The notes under the pieces: model-generated | What the model was told of the DNA's origin: nothing | Seen by the model: the letters and a program-made list of their open reading frames with translations, nothing else | The model's database searches: none | Origin: Macrostomum hystrix | Lineage: Eukaryota; Platyhelminthes; Macrostomidae | NCBI GenBank assembly: GCA_950097015.1 | Contig: CATNEN010000038.1 | Location: 31,706,501-31,770,500 of the forward strand | Length of the DNA: 64,000 bases | Reading direction: 5' to 3' | Program-made: the position numbers and the translations under genes | Part shown: piece after piece, positions 10,378-21,100 of the stretch | Layout: every line of letters begins with the position of its first letter | How positions within the stretch are numbered: position 1 is the first letter of the stretch

Positions 10378-12245
10378 GTGAGTGAATACTAGAGTGACGG
10401 TGAGAGTGACTGCTAGAGTGACTATGAGAGTGACTGCTAGAGTGACTGTGAGAGTGAATTCTAGAGTGACTATGAGAGTGACTGCTAGAGTGACTATGAG
10501 AGTGACTGCTAGAGTGACTGTGAGAGTGAATTCTAGAGTGATTGTGAGAGTGAATTCTAGAGTGACTGTGAGAGTGAATTCTAGAGTGACTGTGAGAGTG
10601 AATACTAGAGTGATTGTGAGAGTGAATTCTAGAGTGACTGTGAGAGTGAATACTAGAGTGACTGTGAGAGTGAATGCTAGAGTAACTGTGAGAGTGAATA
10701 CTAGAGTGACAGTGAGAGTGACTACTAGGGTGACTGTGAGAGTGAATACTAGAGTGACTGTGAGAATGAATACTAGAGTGACTGTGAGAGTGAATTCTAG
10801 AGTGACTGTGAGAGTGAATGCTAGAGTGACTGTGAGAGTGAATACTAGAGTGAGAGTATTCTAGAGTGACTAGAGTGACTGTGAGAGTGAATTCTAGAGT
10901 GACTGTGAGAGTGAATACTAGTGTGACTGTGAGAGTGAATGCTAGAGTGACTGTGAGAGTGAATACTAGGGTGAGAGTATTCTAGAGTGACTAGAGTGAC
11001 TGTGAGAGTGAATTCTAGAGTGACTGTGAGAGTGAATACTAGAGTGACTGTGAGAGTGAATTCTAGAGTGACTGTGAGAGTGAATTCTAGAGTGATTGTG
11101 AGAGTGAATTCTAGAGTGACTGTGAGAGTGAATTCTAGAGTGACTGTGAGAGTGAATACTAGAGTGATTGTGAGAGTGAATTCTAGAGTGACTGTGAGAG
11201 TGAATACTAGAGTGACTGTGAGAGTGAATGCTAGAGTAACTGTGAGAGTGAATACTAGAGTGACAGTGAGAGTGACTACTAGGGTGACTGTGAGAGTGAA
11301 TACTAGAGTGACTGTGAGAGTGAATACTAGAGTGACTGTGAGAGTGAATTCTAGAGTGACTGTGAGAGTGAATACTAGAGTGACTGTGAGATTGAATTCT
11401 AGAGTGTCTGTGAGAGTGAATACTAGAGTGACTGTGAGAGTGAATGCTAGAGTGACTGTGAGAGTGAATACTAGGGTGACTGTGAGAGTGAATACTAGGG
11501 TGACTGTGAGAGTGAATACTAGAGTGACTGTGAGAGTGAATGCTAGAGTGACTGTGAGAGTGAATACTAGGGTGACTGTGAGAGTGAATACTAGGGTGAC
11601 TGTGAGAGTGAATACTAGGGTGACTGTGAGAGTGAATACTAGGGTGAGAGTATTCTAGAGTGACTAGAGTGACTGTGAGAGTGAATTCTAGAGTGACTGT
11701 GAGAGTGAATTCTAGAGTGACTGTGGGAGTGAATACTAGAGTGACTGTGAGAGTGAATTCTAGAGTGACTGTGAGAGTGAATTCTAGAGTGACTGTGAGA
11801 GTGAATACTAGAGTGACTGTGAGAGTGAATACTAGGGTGACTGTGAGAGTGAATACTAGAGTGACTGTGAGAGTGAATACTAGAGTGAGAGTATTCTAGA
11901 GTGACTGTGAGAGTGAATTCTAGAGTGACTGTGAGAGTGAATTCTAGAGTGACTGTGGGAGTGAATTCTAGAGGTACTGTGAGAGTGAATACTAGAGTGA
12001 CTGTGAGAGTGAATACTAGGGTGACTGTGAGAGTGAATACTAGAGTGAGAGTATTCTAGAGTGACTGTGAGAGTGAATTCTAGAGTGACTGTGAGAGTGA
12101 ATACTAGAGTGACTGTGAGAGTGAATTCTAGAGTGACTGTGAGAGTGAATACTAGAGTGACAGTGAGAGTGAATACTAGAGTGACTGTGAGAGTGAATTC
12201 TAGAGTGACTGTGAGAGTGAATTCTAGAGTGACTATGAGAGTAAA
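10378..12245. repeat. 1.9-kb minisatellite of 12/24-bp units
   Basis: Alternating 12-mers agagtgactgtg and agagtgaattct (or aatact, aatgct). Blocks are closed by a recurring junction (gagagtattctagagtgact) near 10852, 10973, 11645, 11888 and 12048, showing block-wise duplication. Open frames over it are repeat artefacts. Confidence 0.94.
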
Positions 12246-12249
12246 TCTT

Positions 12250-12912
12250 TATAATTAAGATATTGCGCAAGTGATATCAGATGAAATACAAAATAAAGTT
12301 AGCTTAGATCAACTATGATTAACACTTATCATTGCGAGACAAATGTAAATACGAATCCAGTGAGCACAACTCAGAACCTACGAGAACTCGTATGAGTACT
12401 AGCGGCATCTTATCTAATGAAGTCTTTCAGAATCAGGCAGCCAGAAACCAGGTTGCTGAGGGCTTGTGTGCTTAAGCCTAATTGAGTCCAGCCAGATAGC
12501 TGATCAGTCAGCTGACACAGACTGGCCAAATCGATTGACCTACTGAGGCAGTTAACTTTACTCGGCCTATCAGACTTAATTCTAAATTCGAGCGGTTCAA
12601 TATCAGTAATTGAAGAGCTGCCTATGACTTGGGGCAGTGAGATTTTTACAAATAATTTAAGATTTGCGATTTCAAGCGAGACAAGTTCGTAAAATGCTAT
12701 AAATACACGTGAGATTTGGGATGCCCCGAAATGGGATAAATTTGTAGTGATGAGATTAAAGCCTTTAAAACTGTATTAAGGCTAGCTGCTGATACTACTT
12801 GTGCGAGTAAGTAGTTGCATATATATTCTGAAAATTATCAGAAATTATTCTCAAATTTATTATCTCAGGGCGATTGTGGAATCTGTCCAGAGTTTTGTTG
12901 GGATTTAACAAA
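12250..12912. other. Unique sequence between two arrays, no gene seen
   Basis: AT-leaning single-copy sequence. No open frame with recognisable domain content and no dispersed family found elsewhere in the window. Confidence 0.45.
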
Positions 12913-12913
12913 A

Positions 12914-14915
12914 CTTTTAGTAGGATCTGACTGAAATTGTGGGATCAGACTGAAATTGTGGCATCTGACTGAAATTGTGGGATCTGACTGTAGTTGTGGG
13001 ATCTGACTGAAAATATGGGATCTGACTGAAATTGTGGGATCTGACTGAAATTGTGGGATCTGACTGAAATTGTGGGATCTGACTGTAGTTGTGGGATCTG
13101 ACTGAAATTGTGGGGTCTGACTGAAATTGTGGGATCTGACTGAAATTGTGGCATCTGACTGAAATTGTGGGATCTGACTGTAGTTGTGGGATCTGACTGA
13201 AATTGTGGGATCTGACTGTAGTTGTGGGATCTGACTGAAATTGTGGGATCTGACTAAAATTGTGGGATCTGACTGAAATTGTGGGATCTGACTGAAATTG
13301 TGGGATCTGACTGTAGTTGTGGGATCTGACTAAAATTGTGGGATCCGACTGAAAATATGGGATCTGACTGAAATTGTGGCATCTGACTGAAATTGTGGCA
13401 TCTGACTGAAATTGTGGGATCTGACTGTAGTTGTGGGATCTGACTGAAATTGTGGGATCTGACTGAAAATATGGGATCTGACTGAAATTGTGGCATCTGA
13501 CTGAAATTGTGGGATCTGACTGAAATTGTGGGATCTGACTGTAGTTGTGGGATCTGACTGAAAATATGGGATCTGACTGAAATTGTGGCATCTGACTGAA
13601 ATTGTGGGATCTGACTGAAATTGTGGGATCTGACTGTAGTTGTGGGATCTGACTGAAATTGTGGGATCTGACTGAAATTGTGGGATCTGACTGAAATTGT
13701 GGCATCTGACTGAAATTGTGGGATCTGACTGTAGTTGTGGGATCTGACTGAAATTGTGGGATCTGACTGAAATTGTGGGATCTGACTGAAATTGTGGCAT
13801 CTGACTGTAGTTGTGGGATCTGACTGAAATTGTGGGATCTGACTGAAATTGTGGGATCTGACTGAAATTGTGGGATCTGACTGAAATTGTGGGATCTGAC
13901 TGAAATTGTGGGATCTGACTGAAATTGTGGCATCCGACTGAAATTGTGGGATCTGACTGAAATTGTGGCATCTGACTGAAATTGTGGGATCTGACTGTAG
14001 TTGTGGGATCTGACTGAAATTGTGGGATCTGACTGAAAATATGGGATCTGACTGAAATTGTGGCATCTGACTGAAATTGTGGCATCTGACTGAAATTGTG
14101 GGATCTGACTGTAGTTGTGGGATCTGACTGAAAATATGGGATCTGACTGAAATTGTGGCATCTGACTGAAATTGTGGCATCTGACTGAAATTGTGGGATC
14201 TGACTGTAGTTGTGGGATCTGACTGAAATTGTGGGATCTGACTGAAATTGTGGGATCTGACTGAAATTGTGGCATCTGACTGAAATTGTGGGATCTGACT
14301 GTAGTTGTGGGATCTGACTGAAATTGTGGGATCTGACTGAAATTGTGGGATCTGACTGAAATTGTGGCATCTGACTGTAGTTGTGGGATCTGACTGAAAT
14401 TGTGGGATCTGACTGTAGTTGTGGGATCTGACTGAAATTGTGGGATCTGACTGAAATTGTGGGATCTGACTGAAATTGTGGCATCTGACTGAAATTGTGG
14501 GATCTGACTGTAGTTGTGGGATCTGACTGAAATTGTGGGATCTGACTGAAATTGTGGGATCTGACTGAAATTGTGGCATCTGACTGTAGTTGTGGGATCT
14601 GACTGAAATTGTGGGATCTGACTGAAATTGTGGGATCTGACTGAAATTGTGGGATCTGACTGAAATTGTGGGATCTGACTGAAATTGTGGGATCTGACTG
14701 AAATTGTGGCATCCGACTGAAATTGTGGGATCTGACTGAAATTGTGGGATCTGACTGTAGTTGTGGGATCTGACTGAAATTGTGGGATCTGACTGAAATT
14801 GTGGGATCTGACTGAAATTGTGGGATCTGAATGAAATTGTGGGATCTGACTGAAATTTTGGGATCTGACTGTAGTTGTGGGATCTGACTGTAGTTGTGGG
14901 ATCTGACTGTAGTGG
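12914..14915. repeat. 2.0-kb minisatellite of 19-bp units
   Basis: About 105 copies of gggatctgactgaaattgt with recurring variants (gtagttgt, gaaaatat, ggcatc). Because 19 is not a multiple of 3 and the unit is stop-free on the minus strand, all three minus frames stay open and give a fake 19-residue protein repeat of up to 668 residues. Intergenic. Confidence 0.96.
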
Positions 14916-15198
14916 TGATCCAACTATAAGCTTTGAGAATCGGAGTTCAAAATTGGGCATATTTCAGCTAGAAAATGCTTTTTAAGCAAGTTGACAGGAG
15001 CAAGTTTGAGCAATGATAGCAATGACAGGGTAAATATTTTTTGAGTCGTTGAAACGAAGTCCACTTGAGAGTTGAGCTAACTTAAATTTCAAAAAATAAA
15101 TAATTAAGTATGGCTAACGCACGTTCGTATGTACGGGCCATAAATACTTTTGGTTAGCTAGCCAAGTAACTCACTAAACGGAAAAAGAGCAAGCAAGA

Positions 15199-17381
15199 AT
15201 GCTGAAATTCTTCTTTAAAATTTTACTACTAATTATCTATATTTGCGTTAAGTTTGATCAAAGCAGCGGCATTGTCTGTCGTCGACCGTTTGTTGCCGTC
15301 AGCAACAGCAGCAGCATCAGCAAGTGTCTGCTGCCACCGAATGCGTCTCACAGGTATAATATAATGATAATCATAATTGCAGGAGGGCTGCGCGCAATGG
15401 CACATCATTTGGTGACACTAGACCCGCAGCCAGCGAGGAGGCAATTCTGCCCATTCCGCTGACTCCTGAGCACACACGCACACAGATACTGTACACAGAC
15501 ACACACGCACACAGATACTGTACACAGACACACACGCACACAGATACTGTACACAGACACACACGCACACAGATACTGTACACAGACACACACGCACACA
15601 GATACTGTACACAGACACACACGCACACAGATACTGTACACAGACACACACGCACACAGATACTGTACACAGACACACACGCACACAGATACTGTACACA
15701 GACACACACGCACACAGATACTGTACACAGACACACACGCACACAGATACTGTACACAGACACACACGCACACAGATACTGTACACAGACACACACGCAC
15801 ACAGATACTGTACACAGACACACACGCACACAGATACTGTACACAGACACACACGCACACAGATACTGTACACAGACACACACGCACACAGATACTGTAC
15901 ACAGACACACACGCACACAGATACTGTACACAGACACACACGCACACAGATACTGTACACAGACACACACGCACACAGATACTGTACACAGACACACACG
16001 CACACAGATACTGTACACAGACACACACGCACACAGATACTGTACACAGACACACACGCACACAGATACTGTACACAGACACACACGCACACAGATACTG
16101 TACACAGACACACACTCACACAGATACTATACACAGACAGACACGCACACAGATACTGTACACAGACACACACGCACACGGGGCGCAAATTGCACGACAA
16201 GCCGACCAAGCCTTTCTCTTTCTTGGGGTCGGTGGCAGAGCGGTTAACGCGTTTGCCTCTCGCACCAAGGTCCCTGAGCTCGATTCCGTGGCGAGGCCAC
16301 TTTCATTTGGGGCTCAGTCGCGGAGAGAAGGCTTGGGGGCTTGTCGTGCAATTTACGCCCTTGAGGGCCAACTTCCAAGGCACAGTGAAATGTACACTGC
16401 CTGACGATGAGAAAGTCAGTGCAGATGTACACACCTGTGTGAGCGTGTGCCTGCATACGGTATCTGTGTGCGTGTGTGCTCAGGAGTCAGCGAAATGGGC
16501 AGAATTGCCTCCTCGATGGCTGCGGGTCTAGTGTCACCAAATGATGTGCCATTGCCCGCAGCCCTCCTGAAATTATTTTTGTTATTATCATTTTTTCATT
16601 AAGCCTTTCTCTCCGCGGCTGTGTCTCAAATGTCTCAAATGAAAGTGGCCTCGCCGCGGAATCGAGCTTAGGGACCTACTACCTAGGTGCGAGAGGCAAA
16701 CGCGTTAACCGCTCTATCACCGACCCCTTTCCCAGGTTGACCTGGTGTGCTGCGAATCGTTATTGCTGGAATCTCGGCGCTCGCATGATCACCGACCCCA
16801 ACGCGGCTGTCAATCTTCTTCTAGGAGGCGACAAGCCGCTGTGGTCTTGGCTGGGAGTGTCCGATCTTGCCGAGGAACGCGGCAAAGAGCGCTCCGGTTG
16901 GCGTTTAGTTGTCATTGGCAAGGCCGACTCCGAGACGCAGTTCCCAGCCGACTATGCCGGATGGGGCCAGGAGCCAAACGACGCTGTGACGGGCTGGGAG
17001 AATTGCATCGAAGTCAATACGATCAGCGGCCAGCTCAACGACAAGACCTGCTCAGATTTAAATTCATTCATTTGCGAAGCAATCATCGGCCAGAAGGAGT
17101 TGTCTTCGTTGAACAGTTTAGGCGTCTGGCGGCGGGTTGATTTCAATCGGCGACATTACAACGCGCAATCGGAGTATTGCCATTCGGGGGACAGTCAGGT
17201 AGATTCTATTCAACGATGCCTTCAACTGGCTGTCAGCCACTCATATCCTAGTAGCGGACTATTGTTCAACAGGCGGTCCGGAGCCTGCAGGCTTGTTGAG
17301 TTCACCGGGGATGTAGAAGCTGAACAGAGCATTGAACTCGATCCAGACTGGATAAAAGTACTCCTGAAGGATTCTCAATGA
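15199..17381 (+). CDS. Secreted C-type lectin-like domain protein, two exons
   Basis: Exons 15199-15353 and 16736-17381 join in phase 2 to give 266 residues. The start is the first ATG of the open frame, followed by a clear signal peptide (MLKFFFKILLLIIYICVKF). The C-type lectin fold is shown by a Cys-Leu-Leu-Pro segment, TWCAANRYCWNLGARM near the exon junction, then WGQEPNDAVTGWENCIEV and DKTCSDLNSFICE, with cysteines in family-typical order. An EPN motif normally goes with calcium-dependent mannose-type sugar binding; binding itself is inferred. About 85 residues follow the domain and contain a further Cys-rich stretch. The 1.4-kb intron is made almost wholly of SINE copies plus a 29-bp minisatellite, and its acceptor lies 7-8 bases from a SINE end. 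Confidence 0.82.
15379..16224 (-). mobile_element. tRNA-derived SINE copy A with internal minisatellite expansion
   Basis: Starts with the SINE 3' end in antisense (aggagggctg, then ctagacccgcagccagcgag and cctgagcacacacgcacaca). After the expanded array it resumes SINE sequence near 16186 (gcaaattgcacgacaagcc) and then abuts copy B head to head; the tRNA-like head is missing. Recognised by comparison with the other five copies in the window. Confidence 0.85.
15470..16185. repeat. 29-bp minisatellite grown inside SINE copy A
   Basis: About 24 nearly identical copies of a 29-bp unit (cacacgcacacagatactgt, then acacagaca). The seed matches the SINE segment that reads gtatctgtgtgcgtgtgtgc on the sense strand in the other copies. 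All three minus frames are open because the unit has no stop. Confidence 0.93.
16225..16575 (+). mobile_element. tRNA-derived SINE copy B, apparently full length
   Basis: Head ggggtcggtggcagagcggt resembles a tRNA with an A box (tggcagagcgg) and a B-box-like gagctcgattccg about 40 bp later. The body continues through the segment gtatctgtgtgcgtgtgtgc to the conserved 3' end cagccctcctg. About 350 bp long and a good reference for the family. Confidence 0.88.
16598..16727 (-). mobile_element. SINE copy C, 5' head fragment in antisense
   Basis: Reverse complement of the tRNA-like head plus about 60 bp of body. It ends with caccgacccc (the SINE first bases), and the next seven bases complete the acceptor of the lectin exon at 16736. 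Confidence 0.82.
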
Positions 17382-17476
17382 AGCAGTTGTTTTTTCTATT
17401 AAATAAAAACACCAAAATGAATCGAGAATCGACATTTTTGTCCATCTCATTTTGTCAATCGTTTTTAATTTTCTAA

Positions 17477-17896
17477 AGATCTCTCATGAGATTCCAACAG
17501 ATCTCATGAGATTCCAACAGATCTCATGAGATTCCAACAGATCTCATGAGATTCCAACAGATCTCATGAGATTCCAACAGATCTCATGAGATTCCAACAG
17601 ATCTCATGAGATTCCAACAGATCTCATGAGATTCCAACAGATCTCATGAGATTCCAACAGATCTCATGAGATTCCAACAGATCTCATTAGATTCCAACAG
17701 ATCTCAAGATTCCAGCAGATCTCATGAGATTCCAGCAGAACTCATGAGATTCCAGCAGATCTCATGAGATTTCAACAGATCTCATGAGATTCCAACAGAT
17801 CTCATGAGATTCCAGCAGATCTCATGAAATTCCAGCAGAACTCATGAGATTCCAACAGATCTCATGAGATTCCAGCAGAACTCATGAGATTCCACA
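17477..17896. repeat. 20-bp minisatellite with palindromic core
   Basis: About 21 copies of atctcatgagattccaacag. Each unit contains the perfect 12-bp palindrome atctcatgagat. Located about 95 bp beyond the lectin stop codon. Confidence 0.93.
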
Positions 17897-18195
17897 GGTC
17901 AAGAGGAAGCGCTACTGACTGAGTTTCTGGAATTCAAATTAGCTTTCAAGAATGCATTCCTAAATCTTTACTTGAAGCAGTTCTCTTAAGAAGAAATGTA
18001 CTAAGCATGTTTATTTGCTTCTAGAAGCAAAAACTTATTTATAACTGGGCCTGTTTCCAAATCCAGGCGAACAATCTCTACCTACTGGAACCAATTATAG
18101 ACCAATAGACGATGTTTGAAGTGCCATAGATTTTAGAAACTTAATGCGCTGAAAAATTACCACAAAGAAATTTCATCAAAAGACAGAGACTAGAA

Positions 18196-21100
18196 ATGGA
18201 TTCAGTATCAATTTGGAAACAGATATTATTAACCCTGCTTCTAGTTTGTCTATCCATTCTGCTGCCTCTAGCAGTCTTACTAGTGATAGCTTATTTCTAC
18301 GCGCTTAGAAATCGGTCCAAGGTGGTTGACATTGCCAGCCAGCTGCGTGACGATCAGTTCAAAGGCAGGACGGTGCTACTGACTGGCGGCAGCAGTGGCA
18401 TTGGTATGGAGTGCGCTGTGCAGCTCGCTAGCAGGGGCGCTACCGTCTGGCTGCTAGGGAGGTGAGAATTGAGTTTTATCGTGAGGATTTTACCGGATTC
18501 TACCCCCGAGGATTCTAACTCCGAGGATTCTACCCCCGAGGATTCTAACTCCGAGGATTCTACCCCCGAGGACTCTACCCCCCGAGGACTCTACCCCCCG
18601 AGGATTCTAACCCCCGAGGATTCTACCCCCGAGGATTCTACCCACGAGGATTCTAACCCCCGAGGATTCTAATCCCCGAGGATTCTAACCCTCGAGGATT
18701 CTACCTCCGAGGATTCTACCCCCCGAGGATTCTATCCCTCGAGGATTCTACCCCCGAGGATTCTATCCCCCGAGGATTCTACCCCCGAGGATTCTATCCC
18801 CCGAGGATTCTACCCCCGAGGATTCTACCCACGAGGATTCTAACCCCCGAGGATTCTAATCCCCGAGGATTCTAACCCTCGAGGATTCTACCTCCGAGGA
18901 TTCTACCCCCCGAGGATTCTATCCCTCGAGGATTCTACCCCCGAGGATTCTATCCCCGAGGATTCTACCCCCCGAGGATTATATCCCCGAGGATTCTACC
19001 CCCCCCCCGAGGATTCTAATCCTCGAGGATTCTACCCCGAGGATTCTACCCCGAGGATTCTATCCCCGAGGATTCTACCTCCGAGGATTCTAACCCTCGA
19101 GGATTCTACCTCCGAGGATTCCAACCCTGAGGATTCACCATGAGGATTCTACCTTCGAGAATTCTTACCTTAAGAGTTATTCCATCAAGAATTCTACCTC
19201 ATTCTGACCTAAGCATTCTACCCTCACAGGTTAGGATTTGAGGACTTAAGGATTTAATCCCCTTAAAGGCAGAATTTTTCCAGGTAATTCTACCCTGAGG
19301 ATTTCACTCCTAGACAGACTCTACCCAAACTACTCAGATCGCTAGATCGTGGCGAAGAGGCGGTGAGGGAAATCCGGAATCGAACCCAGAACGGCCGGCT
19401 GCTAGTTCGCCAGCTCGATTTGTCCAGCCTGATTCAAGTGGCTCGATTCTGTGACCAATTCTGCGCGGAAGAATCCAATGCCCAGATTGACATTCTGGTG
19501 AACAATGCCGGCGTATTCTCGCCGCCCTACAGTCGCACTGTCGAAGGTCTAGATCCCAGTTTAGCCAGCAATCACCTGGGTCACTACCTCTTAACCTGTC
19601 TGCTGATGGTTCGCGGCCGTCTGTCAACAAATGCCAAACTGATTCTGGTCACTGGGGCCATGTACAAAGACGGTTGCCGAGACGCTGCTGCCTGGAATCA
19701 ACTGCCAGCTTGTGAAGCTGATTATAGCGGTTTGCAGGTGATTATTTTTAAATCTGATAATCCTCCTAATCCTACTCAAATAATCACTATAACCGCAAAT
19801 CTCGTTAAAATACTCATTGAATCCTAAATCTCATATTGGAAAATCATTTAAATCCCAAATGCCCTTCAGAACATCCTTGATATATAAAAAATCCCATTCA
19901 CAGAATCATTGAAATCCCTAATCCCAAGTAATTATTCACAACATTTCTTAAATCAACACAGATAATACTTAAAATCTCAAATCCTTACTAATAGAATCTC
20001 AAATCATTACTAATAGAATCTCAAATCCTTACTAATAGAATCTCAAATCATTACTAATAGAATCTCAAATCCTTACTAATAGAATCTCAAATCCTTACCA
20101 ACAGAATCTCAAATCATTACTAATAGAATCTCAAATCATTTCTAATAGAATCTCAAATCCTTACTAATAGAATCTCAAATCATTACTAATAGAATCTCAA
20201 ATCCTTACCAACAGAATCTCAAATCATTACTAATAGAATCTCAAATCATTTCTAATAGAATCTCAAATCCTTACTAATAGAATCTCAAATCCTTACCAAT
20301 AGAATCTCAAATCATTACCAATAGAATCTCAAATCATTACCAATAGAATCTCAAATCATTACTAATAGAATCTCAAATCATTTCTAATAGAATCTCAAAT
20401 CCTTACTAATAGAATCTCAAATCATTACTAATAGAATCTCAAATCATTACTAATAGAATCTCAAATCCTAACTAATAGAATCTCAAATCATTACTAATAG
20501 AATCTCAAATCATTACTAATAGAATCTCAAATCCTAACTAATAGAATCTCAAATCATTACTAATAGAATCTCAAATCCTTACCAATAGAATCTCAAATCA
20601 TTACCAATAGAATCTCAAATCATTACCAATAGAATCTCAAATCCTTACTAATAGAATCTCAAATCATTACTAATAGAATCTCAAATCATTACCAATAGAA
20701 TCTCAAATCATTACCAATAGAATCTCAAATCATTACTAATAGAATCTCAAATCCTTACTAATAGAATCTCAAATCCTTACTAATAGAATCTCAAATCATT
20801 TCTAATAGAATCTCGAATCATTTCTAATAGAATCTCAAATCATTTCTAATAGAATCTCAAATCATTTCTAATAGAATCTCAAATCATTACTAATAGAATC
20901 TCAAATCCTTACTAATAGAATCTCAAATCATTTCTAATAGAATCTCAAATCCTTACTAATAGAATCTCAAATCATTTCTAATAGAATCTCAAATCATTTC
21001 TAATAGAATCTCAAATCATTACTAATAGAATCTCAAATCATTTCTAATAGAATCTCAAATCATTTCTAATAGAATCTCAAATCATTACTAATAGAATCTC

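Noticed and set aside
12917-14960. Open frames of 460-668 residues on the minus strand with a 19-residue protein repeat
   Set aside because: They are exact translations of a 19-bp minisatellite in all three frames, with no start context, domain or splice signals; frame length follows from the unit lacking stops.
15371-16209. Cys/Val-rich 236-263 residue frames on the minus strand
   Set aside because: Three overlapping frames over a 29-bp SINE-derived array inside an intron; not protein coding.
16225-16300. A functional tRNA gene
   Set aside because: The tRNA-like head recurs with the same 3' body in several places, the B box is degenerate, and no proper acceptor stem closes; it is a SINE head.
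17477-17896. CRISPR array
   Set aside because: Units are directly contiguous without spacers, and the genome is eukaryotic with spliced genes.
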